From Alentia gelatinosa (lineage: Eukaryota; Annelida; Polychaeta; Phyllodocida; Polynoidae): a DNA stretch of 64,000 bases. Positions 44,901-57,557 of this stretch are shown piece after piece. Both the position numbers and the translations under genes were made by a program. The notes beneath the pieces were generated by a model. It searched no databases. It had not been told where the DNA came from and saw only the letters and a program-made list of their open reading frames with translations. The DNA lies in NCBI GenBank assembly GCA_950022655.1, contig OX465581.1, positions 32,645,300-32,709,299 on the forward strand, read 5' to 3'. Within the stretch, counting starts at the first letter, position 1; each line of letters begins with the position of its first letter.

Positions 44901-45423
44901 AGAAGGGACCCCCATATTTAATTTTTCCCTACCCCCTAAAAGTATTGTTGGGACAGTATTTGTATGTTAGATCCAGTATTGAGCACGTCTACCCGCTAGT
45001 TTGACCTTTAAATGGCAATATCGCTATTCCCAACTGTTGTATTGTTACATGATTTGAAACTACTGAGTTTATCATACTGATCGTTTCAAAGTAATTATAT
45101 TTGGAACAAGCTACTTGAGACTTGAAAAAAGGTTACTTTTGCCGAAACGTTTACTAAGGAAAAGTCTTCAACTAAAACCTATTTGAGCAGTTGTTGATTT
45201 ATACTTGTTTAAATCTTATATAATTATATCTTATTGATCTTATCTAAAAAAAAAATTTTAAAAAAATTCGCCTATGAAAGCACACATATTACGTCTCAAT
45301 TAATCTTATCTAAATTATATTTCATATTCACATTTGTTCATATTTATGTGGTACTATATAGAGATTGTAGATGTATATCTGATATTTATGACTAATGTTG
45401 ATTGGTTATTTTCATCTAGGAAA
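41989..45423. promoter_or_regulatory. CRNKL1-CFAP61 divergent intergenic region
   Basis: This 3.4-kb AT-rich region between the two start codons must contain both promoters and the 5' UTRs. CTAG/GAAAATG at 45416-45426 suggests that CFAP61 has a 5' UTR intron ending at 45419. No TATA or initiator could be assigned reliably. A perfect hairpin lies at 44523-44574, and a GCCGAAACG-containing repeat (possible PLE hammerhead relic) near 45140. Short frames elsewhere look random. Confidence 0.6.
44523..44574. repeat. Perfect 24-bp hairpin
   Basis: The arms (44523-44546 and 44551-44574, beginning ATGTTAACAGTAACAC) are exactly complementary around a 4-nt loop (AGTT). The region also lies between short tandem ATGT/CATA motifs. 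It could be a foldback relic or, less likely, a small-RNA precursor. Confidence 0.9.
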
Positions 45424-48400
45424 ATGACGACCCTGATGTCACCGGACGGCCCGGCCGAGGTCATAAACGCTCGGCGAACAGAATCTCTCGATGCTCCTAA
45501 CATTTTGAAGCTAGTACAACCAAGTACAGAATCCCTGTTTGGACGCGTCAACGTCGTCAATTTGATGTATGTTCAAATTTAAATCTATATATGTTTCACA
45601 AATATTCAAAAATATCTATAATGTACATTATGACTAAAGTGGTGTCGGCTTTTTATCTACTTCCCTGCATTCCAAGATCGCTCAACATGTACGGGTGTTG
45701 TCTGCGAGCTGTGCTATAGTGTTTTTGCTTTTGTTGGTTTTTTTTTGTCTCTGCTTTGGCTCGCACATTTCTTGGTGGGTTTTTTCAATTTTCTGTTCTT
45801 GTGTGCCTTAATTCTGGCTTTCCGTGTTTGTTATTTTTGTTATGGTTTGTTCTATTATGGTGGTTTTTCTTGCTGTTTGTTTTAGACTGTCAATATTATC
45901 CTTGGCTTCTTGGTTCATGTATGTATTTGTTTATACATACATGAACGTGCTGTATTGTTTCTGGTCACTGACCAATGGTTTCAGGGATTCTATTCAATTA
46001 GCATTACAATGATGTAATCAATACTTTGGGGTTACAGCCAGATATCTCTAGAAATAGAAGACAATAACGTAATTGTTGATAAAAGGCTTTACTAAAATAT
46101 CAAAGCTTTGTCACTACCAATCTCATCAGCAGTGAAAACACATGCAGGGAAATATTAGTAAATTTGTTACAATCTACCTGCCAGTAAATCTGAATAAAGT
46201 GCTGGTTAGACTACCAGAGGGCACCTATAAAACTAACCCAGCACAGTGAATAGGGGCCATCCATAAATTTTTGGCCCCCCACCCCCTCCCGATCTTGTAC
46301 GCAATAGAACAAAGAGGGAGCATACACAAAATTACCAAAATTTTTGACCCCCCCCCCCCCCCCTCAGTGCGTACGTACTTTATGGATGGCCCCATACAAG
46401 TAATGTCAGCCTGGCTTTGCAGTCGGCCCGAGGTATTCACGGCCCCAGGCCCTAGTCCCCCGGGACTGAGCTGAAACCAGTCTAAATAAATGTCTTAACA
46501 AATATATATATATATCGGCCCGCCAAACTAGTCACATCGGCCGGCCATCTCGCCGCCACAGACCCGTGTACAGGCTTTCACATGCGACATTCAATTTTTT
46601 TTTAATTTATGTTCATGACTTTGTGAAAAATTTCGAAATTTTGACTCTCCACCCTCCATATTTAAAAAAAAAATACCCAGAGACGTAGTACATATTGACA
46701 GTCTCTGTCAGGGATGCGAGGCCGGCTTGGCCTGCCGGCGCTCCCATGCTTCCCACCCATCAATTTTACATCCCGTTCACAGGGAGGTAGGTTCATGGGA
46801 GAATGTATAAACTCTAAATAAAGAAACCCCCGGAATATATTTGTATCGTCTTTTCAAAACACATCTATTTGCAAAAAGCTTTTTAGAAATCTTTCCACTA
46901 TATTTCCACTATTTGATCTAATTCCAACTGATATCCCTATCATATACATGAAGGTTTATGTAATATAGACACATCATAGAGCTTCTGCCCATGGGTTCAC
47001 CCATATTACAGCTCCGGCAAGGAGAGACCCTGTAATGGAATCTCCTGTTAACTTGAAGGAACAATCATCGCTTGCTTCACCTGCAACCCCTACATGTATG
47101 CACATTGCACAAAACAGGCAGAGACTACTGCCATTGTGAAAAACAAATGACTTGGAATTTATCATCAATAGAGACACATTAAATAGGGGTCAGCTTGTCC
47201 ATATGTTAATCTTTTATTCATAAAAAAAATACTATTCCATTAAAGTCAAAGTATTCGGTGTAATGTTGGACATGGGCATTTTGTGTCTCACAGATAATTG
47301 AAATGTCTTTACTCCACAATGTTGGATGTTGTGATATGTATAATGTTTATTTCCAACAAGTAATTTTCACATCATTGTAGTATAATGATATATTTATATG
47401 TGTTTCCATCGTTATATTGAATATGACTTCAGAGAGAAGGCCGTGTTAGCTGTAACCTTGAGCAACGAACACGATGAAGTTATGGGACACGCAGCCTTCT
47501 TCGATTATCCTAACCAGGCTGGTGTGGATTCTGCGGCATGGGAAGAGTGGCTCAATCAGAATTATGACGCAGGACATTGCAAGTCTATAAATACCCTTTT
47601 CATGCATTACTTCGTGGCGAAGCCGGAGTATTCACATGGATGTGCACGGGAGATCATTCGAACCATGTTCAACGCTGTCCCAGAGCTGCATTCCTGCTTC
47701 TTGGTCGTCCCTGTAGGAGTGTCTCCTGGTATGTAAACACAGCTATATATGATCTGTATATTTAAACACGCTAGTGACAACAGCTATAACAATATAACCG
47801 GTATTATCAAATACTCAATAAAATCAACGCTGGAGTGATACCTTCTTTGCAAATAATTTCTATTTTAACAAAATAGTCACTGAATTCTGAACTTACTTTG
47901 TCGGTAGAGACTGCAGTTCATCATCATTTACTTTTAAATTTTCATCATGGTACTGTCATGTATTGTATATTGTACACGGATAGATTTAACAATAATCAGT
48001 ATATTTATGAAATACAGCTAAGTATGTCAGCAAAAGAATGAAAATATCAAAATTCAAATTATTATATGAACTGCATTTAAAAACATCACCTGGTAAAATA
48101 AATATAATCCAAATGGCTTTACCTGATACCTATCAGTTCTTTTGCCACATACATTTTCCTCATGTTTAACGTTTTGATGTTGCAGATGCTGCATTAGCAG
48201 ATATTTTCAAGGCCATGCCTAAGAGAGATGGCGCCCAAGGACCAGAAAATTGCAGCATGTTTGTGTGTAACCGTCACGACCATGTGCCCGTACTGCATGT
48301 ACGACATGCACGGTAAGCACCCACTCTCTCCTAGATCCATCATAAAACAGATTCAATATTGTGTACTGTATAAAACATGTGGAAGGGAATACCTGTGAAC

Positions 48401-51400
48401 AATATCTAAAACATTAGTCAAAAATAATTACCAACATTTTGCATTGAATTATTTTCATATTCTATTTTTCTACGATATCATTTATTAAATGGAAAAATGT
48501 CTGATGATACAAAAAAATATCTATTGCAGGGTTGAAGATCACGACGACTTGGTACCTATCTTCAACCGACAGAGTAACACACTGACAGAGATTTATGGCG
48601 ACTTCTTCCTTACTGAACTCATTGAAGCACAGGATGAGAACATGAAATGTATAGTAGCTGAGGTAAGTCTCTAACAGTAATATAATCCCTGATTTTTACC
48701 TCTATCTATGAATACCATCGTAAAACTCACTTAAGATCGATAATTTTTGAGAAAACATCGATCGAAAAATCATCATTTATTTTTATGTTTTATTACTCAC
48801 ACATCACTCCTTTACGCTTCCGGTGACTTAATGTTATTCCTTTAGATGTTCTTTTTATCTCTATCTATCTTGGCAATCAGGTCGATGGTACGGCTGTTGG
48901 TTTCATGAGTCTGAGCACTGATGTCAACGTGGACCTGCTGAATGAGTGTTTTGAATTGGGGCCATTCCATGGTTTGCGGAAACCTCACCCAGCTGATGAA
49001 TTGACGCCATCCAAAGCACTCAGTCCTACGCCACCCCCTGAACCCGGTAAGAAGTCACAGTCCACAACGAGAGATTCATCTTTCCACTTTTCCATGAAAA
49101 TCCCTGATTTCAATATCAGTAAAAAAAAACAGGGATATTAAAGAGAGCCTTATTCACGCCAATGAGTAAACAATATTACCATGATTTTTACCTGTAGGTC
49201 GTATTCTCGGCGTAGTTGGCGCGTAGTAATAATTGCGTAGCGTCAACTACGAGGATAATTCGACCATGCAGATCAAAATCAGGGTAATGTTGTATTCATT
49301 AATTAGCACTCCAAATATAAGTTATTAAAGGAAACACAAAAATCGACACCGATATTCTCACGCATTACTTTGCATGCTCGGAACATTTTTCCGGATTCTA
49401 CTGCGCAGAATACGGCCTTGCGTATTCAGTAGCGATGTGTAGGCATCATGCATTGAGTATAGAGATTCCGCATTAGGTGGATGATAAAACATTGGATTGA
49501 ACTTTTCCACATGCCCTTAGTCCTACCCTGGGGCCGCCACCGATATGTTAAAGAGAGCCGAGTTGCCATCAGAAAGGCCTCGCTACAGTATGTCTTGTAC
49601 AAAGCAAATTATCCATCAAACCTCATGACATCAACTTTCAAATATTCTTCTTTTGTGAACTCGAAATTCTATAACTGCAGAAGATACTTCGGACCGTCCA
49701 ATGTCTGCCCGATCTGACCGCTCTGCGGGCTCCAAGGCGTCGCGAAAGTCGGGATCTGGAACTCCGGTGACCGGCAGTAAGGAGCAGCTCAGCTCGCAGC
49801 AAGTCTCCACGTCAGGCGAGCGCAAACCTAGTACCCCGGGCGGCTCAGTCAAAGGCTCGCGTCCAAGTTCCAAAAGTAGGATTTCTCTTTTTTTCATGGT
49901 GATGTAATTTTTTCGGTTCCAACGGACTCAAAAGTGTTCCATGATTGGAATTTTTTGTTTCTTCCCTTTTTTGATCCTTTATCCCTATGTTAAGACAAAA
50001 GAAAACCAGTTAAATCCACCTGAGTAGAATGGGAGCTTCTTATCATAGCCCTTGTTATAGTCAAGGTGGATGGTGCTAGTTCTGGAAAACAAAAATGGAA
50101 GTTGACAACATAGAGGATATTTGAATTAAAGTACACCCCTGCTCTGCTGTACTTTCATGTTTTATCTCTTCTTTTTTTTAATTTATTTTTTTTATACTTT
50201 CATGCTGTAGAAGACAATTTCCTGTCATCTATTTACTGCTATCCTCTTTTGTGTTGTATCTTTCTCAAATTGAAACTACATTGTAAATGTCTCTCTTTGA
50301 TCAAACAAAAAAAAACTTTAGCGGGAAGTGTGGCTGGAGATGAAGTTAAGACAAAGTCCAAGCTGAGTGACGCTAAACTGGGTGAGAGCAGCTCGTCTAT
50401 TCTTAGTGACAACGACGACGTGGAGTCCATCAAAAGCGCGGCCAGTGACCGTAACCTGCCTAAGTCCGCCACAGCCGGGGTCAGTGCAATTTGCCTATAA
50501 AGTAAAATAGTCCGGAGCCAGCCGCCTGGGCCAAAATATTATTGAATGTACTGTATATTTCATTCTATTCTTTTTTTCCCTATGCTAGGGAACTTGTCGT
50601 ATGACTAAAATTAAAACTACATTGTACATGTCTCTATACCTATATTACAGGAGTAGATGGAAGATAGGTTTGTAAAACGAACCTAATCTAAACTCCAGTC
50701 TTAATAAAAACCTTAAAAAAAGAAAATGTCAGTTACATTACATTACATGAAATCTCAATTATATTACATTACATGAAATCTCAACTATTGCCTGGTTTTC
50801 TTTGTGAAATTAATATTTGTCGTGAGGATTTTTAACAACTTACTTTCTTGACTTCATGACAGGTAAGAAGATGGCTCATAAATGAGCAGCAGCTGATGGG
50901 TATATGTTTTTTAATAGGAAATGTGTGGCTGATAGTGACATTTCTCTTTATATTTATAGGGAAGTGGCGTAGGTCCGTCTACACCAAAGCCACCCTCACC
51001 AGGTCCAGTAGCGACACCACGCTTTATCCCAACATACAAAGGAGCGAGCAGCGTGTTCTGTATCCAGCTGTTCTGTATAGATGAGCGCTACGAAATGAGG
51101 TCAGAACTTTGCTTTTATTCTATCAAAACGTCTGCTATTTTCATAATTCTACTACGACTGAATTCCATAATAGACAAGGATCATAACCAGCCATGAATCT
51201 TTCAAGGGGCATTTTTGAGTTATGTTTGGGAAGAAACATTTTTAGATGTAGATTTCAAAATAGAATTCGACCAACCCCTTTTCATTGATTTTTAGTTTCT
51301 ATGGTAACCACATGGTCTTGACAACAAGGAAACTAGTGTAAGGTGATATGTCTGCATGGGAACTTTAATTTTTATCTGCTACATTACCATATAGAATTTG

Positions 51401-54400
51401 AGAAAACATTGGTTTTCTAAGAAATATTAATGGCCATTTTTATTTAGAAGGTGAGTTTTTCGGTTCGGTAAAATTTCTTTTTGAAATTGACACATAAAAA
51501 TTGACCTAAAAGTGTTTCTATCAAAATTTACTCAACAATGCCCTCAGAGAGTTTTTAAAACACCTTTTGTGTAATCTAATTCCAATCTATAAAAAAAAGG
51601 AAATCCATGTATTACACCAACTTTCGCATAATCATGCGAGCTGGATACCTATTCAGTCCTTTACACTTCAGTAAGTATAGTTCCTTCAAACTGAATTAGA
51701 ATAGACCACAACTTATGGATGTAGTTGTTGCTAACGATAGTATCCTAACGCGGAATAAATGTTCTGTATTGTAGGTCTATGGATTTCTTACCTAAAGCGT
51801 TTGAGCTTTTTGGAAAATCTGACTACTGCATCGTCACCGTGCCACATCTGGTTCCAGAATTTCCTTTGCTCCAAGGCTATGTGGTAAATATTCATTTTTA
51901 GTTATTATTTATAAAAAAAACAACACCTCAAGTAGTTCACAAAAACAAAAAGAATATTTGAACTTAATTCGAGGTCTTGTGACTTATATTTGATATGTAA
52001 AACTGTTTTCCAGCATTACCACCTTTTATGAAGAATTTGCCAATTAAAATTGTATATACGATTAATGTACAATGTATGTATTGGGTTCGGGTATTGAACT
52101 TGTTTGTATTTATGCAGCGACCGTTGCGTAAGGAGCCATACCCACGGCTCGGCCACACGGCCCACCTGGATAAAACAATAAGTAGTGGTCTACACGTAAG
52201 AATCAGAAAATGTATTATTCCAGTGTTTATAGCCATCACTATTTGTTCCTTACCCTTTACGTGCACTGAGGTTGCATATAAACGGGATTCCCGAAAAAAA
52301 ACATTGATGCAAATATTGATTTCACTTGCATGCTCATATCAATTAGTTTGACCCTCTCCATGTACACGTTGCATGCTACACATAGTTCAGATATTTGTAA
52401 ACTGTGTCTGATATAGTGGATTTGCACATTATCTTTTGTTGTTATTTTATTGTGCCATCGTTTAAAACCATTTTTTTTGTGTATGCTTTTTATCATATCT
52501 TTATAGGAGCGCTAAAGGTTCTCACATATCATCTACGTCAAGTCTTATCTTAATATGCTTACAAAGTTAAAATTTAAAAAAAAAAAGGAACTTTATATGC
52601 TTAAAGATGGGATGGATAAATCATCAGTATTTAGTATCCACGACAAGTTCCAAAGCATAAGGGCCACTGGTAGACATTTTAGGACTACTCATTAAATACT
52701 TTTATAGCATTCAGACACAGATAATCCTGTGCTTATCAGAACCAAGAGCCCTAGACTTCTACAGGACAAAAACAGAACAAATAAAATTGTAGACATTTGA
52801 TTAAAGGGCAAGACAAACACAATATGTACATGTTAGCTAGCAGGGCTGATTATACACGTAGCTTGAGGATTACGATTTTCAAAGAAACACTGGTTATCAT
52901 ATATTCATTTTTACAGCGCGTGACACCCAGATCTCCGAGCACCTTATCGCAAGAACTTTACATCTTCAGCAAGCCCGGGCTTCTAAGGTGGGTACAACTC
53001 ATTTATCTCACCCCTGGAATAAATGTCCATAGGCTTAACAATGGGAACTCGTTCTCCATGCCTATTCCGGAATCGTGTCGTTCTTTCATATTCAAATTAG
53101 CTTTCCTAGCTCCACCCGAAAGACCCCTTACCCTGCTAAACTCCCTTATCTATTTGAAAATAAAGAGTGTAAAACAGCGTTATAACACTCATATAAAGGC
53201 AATGACATACTAGCAATTATCTCACCCCAGTATTTTTCTCCATAGGCTTAACATTAGGAACTCGTACTCCACGGCCATGAAGTTTGTGTACCCAATACTC
53301 AATGGCTAATTGGGTGGTTCATTTTATCAATAAATCATGTTATACGGGGTGAGATAAAATCAGAAACCTACTCGATGAAAATAACTTGGTCCGCACTCCA
53401 CCTCCTTTGACTGCTACTTAATTCATTACATGATTACTCTGCAGTCAAACTCGGTGGAGTACAGACCAAGCTATTTTCATCTCGTGGGTTTCCTTCTAAT
53501 GACATATAATCAGTCCTGATAAACTGCTAGCAAAGATCATAACCAAATGAATTAAAAGGTCTTCTAAACAATTCACAACATGGCTTTCAAGAATGTCGAT
53601 CTTAACGATTATCTGTATCATACCTACAATTAGTAGTAATGTATACCACTCATACATAAATAAGTAATATACGTCGGTGTTTCATCATTTACTCCAGAGA
53701 TTTCAACGTACGCACAGCGTGTAGTCGTGACTTCGCGGGCGTGGAGAAGTTAGTGAGCACGCTGGACCTGAATGAAAACCTTCTCGGAGACATGCAACAG
53801 TTCAACAAGGCACGACGTGATGATGTAAGATTTACTTATGTCATCGAAATGAAGCATCCCATCCTGAATGGAATCACTTTTTTTCTGTAGTCAGTTCATG
53901 GCAATGTCAGAAAACTTTATTTTAGCATAATGTAACCGGGAACGTAGCTGATTGTATCTAAACTGACATATTTTAAACATTATTGATTGTTTTTCTTGAA
54001 TTGATTTATATTGACAAGTTCTTTCGAAACAAGACAGCAATGCTAAGTTTTGATAGGTATAATATGTAGGTTAATTTTACTTTCTATTTGACCAAAACAT
54101 TATTCCTTTCTATGATATCTCACTTGATGTCACATTTGTACACAACCCATATTATCTTGTTCAAGGGCCGCCTCGCTCATATTTGTCAATCTATGTATTT
54201 TGATCCTCACATAGCCGTAATCGTTAGGCACACCAACTAAAAGGGTAACACCTAAAATGAGTTCAGCATTAAAATATCAGCTGCTACATTTGGGATTAAA
54301 TAAGTGGATCTATCATATAATTCATTTCCCCATTTTCTCAATTTGAATGTATCTTAATTATGTACAATAACATCTAGTACCTAAAAAGAAATCATCTAGT

Positions 54401-57400
54401 ATAGGAATAATTCCGCTTAAAAAATTGTGTGACTTTAATGAGCGGATTTGATACACAGGACGGGCGGCCAATTCAAGCGTTCATAGCAGAGAGCTACAAC
54501 CAGGTCGTCGGAGTAGCCATAATCCGAGCTGAAGAGGTGAGTCAATGCATTCTCATGCATTAAGATTCTTCAATGGGCATTTACCATCATCAATACTTCT
54601 ATAAACCTCAATCTATATTTTGCAGTAACTACTGCCAATAGAATATATCTAACATATTTGATGTTATGCTACGGATTTATCATAGAAAGAATACATGGTT
54701 AAGTTTATGTACCACTTATTATCATAGATAATATCCTATTGGTCTGATATCTACAGATTTGTAGTACTTCCAAAGTGGAAAGAGAGAGACGTTTTACCAT
54801 GTGATGCATACTAGGATTGTCATATCATTCATTGCGTATCCTCTATAGGATATTGAGTACATCAGGTCACATTACAACATTGAAGACTTCATCTACTACA
54901 ATCACCATCGCCGGGAGGAGCATGGACACCTGCACCACTATGCTCTGAATCCAATCTTCAAGCACTACTCCAAGCAGTTCCTCAAAGATGTGCTTCGTCT
55001 GGCCCACAAGACGTGTCTCTATTACCCACTCTATCCTGGCCACGTATCCAGAGAGGTAAGTCGGCACAGCCTCTCTGGTCATGGCGGTTTAGTAGGCGTC
55101 CAGTACGTGATTATACGTTGATAACCTTCAGTAAATTTGAGTGCCTCCACTAATTAAGCCAGTATTTGATTATAGATTGAGAAATGCATATTTTAAAGCC
55201 AACCTTTTAGGGGCTAGTTTTGCAGACAGGTACATCTTTATATTGGTTTTTCATAAAATTTTGATAATTCACTTGGATAATGAAAACAATATTGACTGCT
55301 TTCAGATACCTAAGGTCGTATGCTCCTCAGATTTGACTCTATGCAATATTCTCGCACTCGCTCGGATATTATTACGTGTTATTTCTCTTAGAGCACATGG
55401 ATATTAGTTTCTAAAACCAGTCTCTATTGTGTATTTATCCTGCCTTTCTTGAGGCGAGTATTTGACAAGGATAGCTCTTGTAACTATTTCTGCATGTTAT
55501 CTAAATTGACATATCTAACGTGGCTGGCTGTACTGTAAATTATCTTAAAGTGGTTTAAAGCCCATCCAACTCAAAACTCCCCGTAATGACCGATGTCCAC
55601 TCCAAAATTTGACAATAAATACTTTATTCCAACTGGTAGACGTTTCGGCGTATGAGCGCCTTCCTCATGACAGGAATGTTATGTGTTAAAGAACAGAATT
55701 ACAACGCCTTTAGGTTTCGATCATCAAAACAGGGTGATCCTAAGAATTGAACAATGGCATGCATAACAAGTCGTTCCCCAAATGGGGTGATCACAGTTTG
55801 GTATAACGGTGGCCGTAATAAGGTCACCATATCAATCAATAATTTAGTTGAGAACATGGCATAACAACAGTGCAATTATGTAAATTATTTTGTTGTTTTA
55901 ACAAGAGAATGTTGGTCTCAGGTTGTTGGACATCACACACTGGTGACAGCCCTACAGGACATGGTGCCAGTGCGTGCGCGCAGACAGATAGAGTACCCAG
56001 CAGAGCAGCTGAACGGTAATGCACCATCTGACCGGATTCTCAACAAACAGCCTGTCTATGCTCTCAACCACATCAACAGGAAACTGACGCTCGAGCCCAA
56101 GGTAAACGCCTTGTTTTCTGTCGTTATCTCTGGAAAAATATATGGGTGTTTGCTTTTAAGTTTATGTAATGTCACTTGACGTAAGGGGCCACGTTCTTTA
56201 TGAGATTAGATGTTGCGTCCGAACAAAAGTGTTGAGAAATCATTGTCGGATTGGCCTAGTAATGTATTGGTTGACCCTCCTTGTTTCACCTAGTTATAGC
56301 TGTCAAGTAGAGCATACTATTTTATTTGATAAAGCATTGTCGCATACAGAATGTATTTGTATCAAGCAGTACATTTTATCCACAGGTTACAATTAATGCC
56401 CGAATCGTGGTCGTAGGTGCTTCAGACGTTGGCTTAGCATTCCTAGAGAGTTTTGCTTTCTGGTATGTGCTTTTACTATTACTCATTAATGCAAATGTGT
56501 ATAGACCGAAGTCATTGGAATCTACAAGTTTATTCAATTATATCGTTTTTTATAATATCTATGTATTTTTTTTATCTTACAGTAATATGTCTTCTATTGT
56601 ATCGGACTTCTAAGATAGCGCCTAACTTTCTGGTCTTCACTGGCAAATTTATTATAATGCGTTGTCGATTTCATGTTCAATGGAATTTAATATTTCTATA
56701 TTACAGCCCGCATTTGAGGTTTAATAACCTGACTCTGGTTTCGCCACATGGACTGCCCGGGGAACTGCCACCTGACGAGGCCCGGGATCAGATGATCTCT
56801 AAAAGGTATACCTCTATGGTATATAATCTCCACCTCTAATTTTACAAGAAAAACAAGTTTTTTACCTCTAGATATGTAGCTGTATGTGACATTTGTATTT
56901 GTTCATATATATGTTTTATATATGGATTATATCTGTAGGGTGCCAACAAAAAGAAATTATATGTGCAAATCGTGTATGATTATAATTTTCAATCAACATA
57001 CGTTTTACCTGTAGTTAGAAATGCAGGGACTCAGAATTGATATTAGATTCAAAAGTTAATGGATATCAGTTACAATACAAAGTAAGATATGGAATATTAG
57101 AGTGGGTACAGTATGATTTGAACTGATTATTTTGAGCCGTTTTCGACTATCCTTTTGCAGCCATTGCTATAACCAGCAGGACTTTGACCAGATGGCACTC
57201 CGGGCATGGGTTAACGTCGTCTACGGCAAAATGACTGCAATCGACCGGTAACTATTCAGTGATGTCATTCTCCCAAAGCTAAATTCTTATGTCACAATTT
57301 AGAATAAGTCGTGTGTATGTCATATTACTGTATACTTATGGGCGAATGTTTCACTTATACTGACCAGTAGTACAGATTCCGTTTGTCACTGAGTAACAAA

Positions 57401-57486
57401 GAATATTCATACGTCCTTCCATACCACTTGACCACTTATTCTGCTATATACTGAGTTGTAAAATGGCATTTTCATTGTTTTCTAGG

Positions 57487-57557
<71 letters not shown>

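Noticed and set aside
45756..46012. Two hydrophobic overlapping frames that look like membrane proteins
   Set aside because: The composition comes from T-rich sequence in CFAP61 intron 1; no splice or start support.
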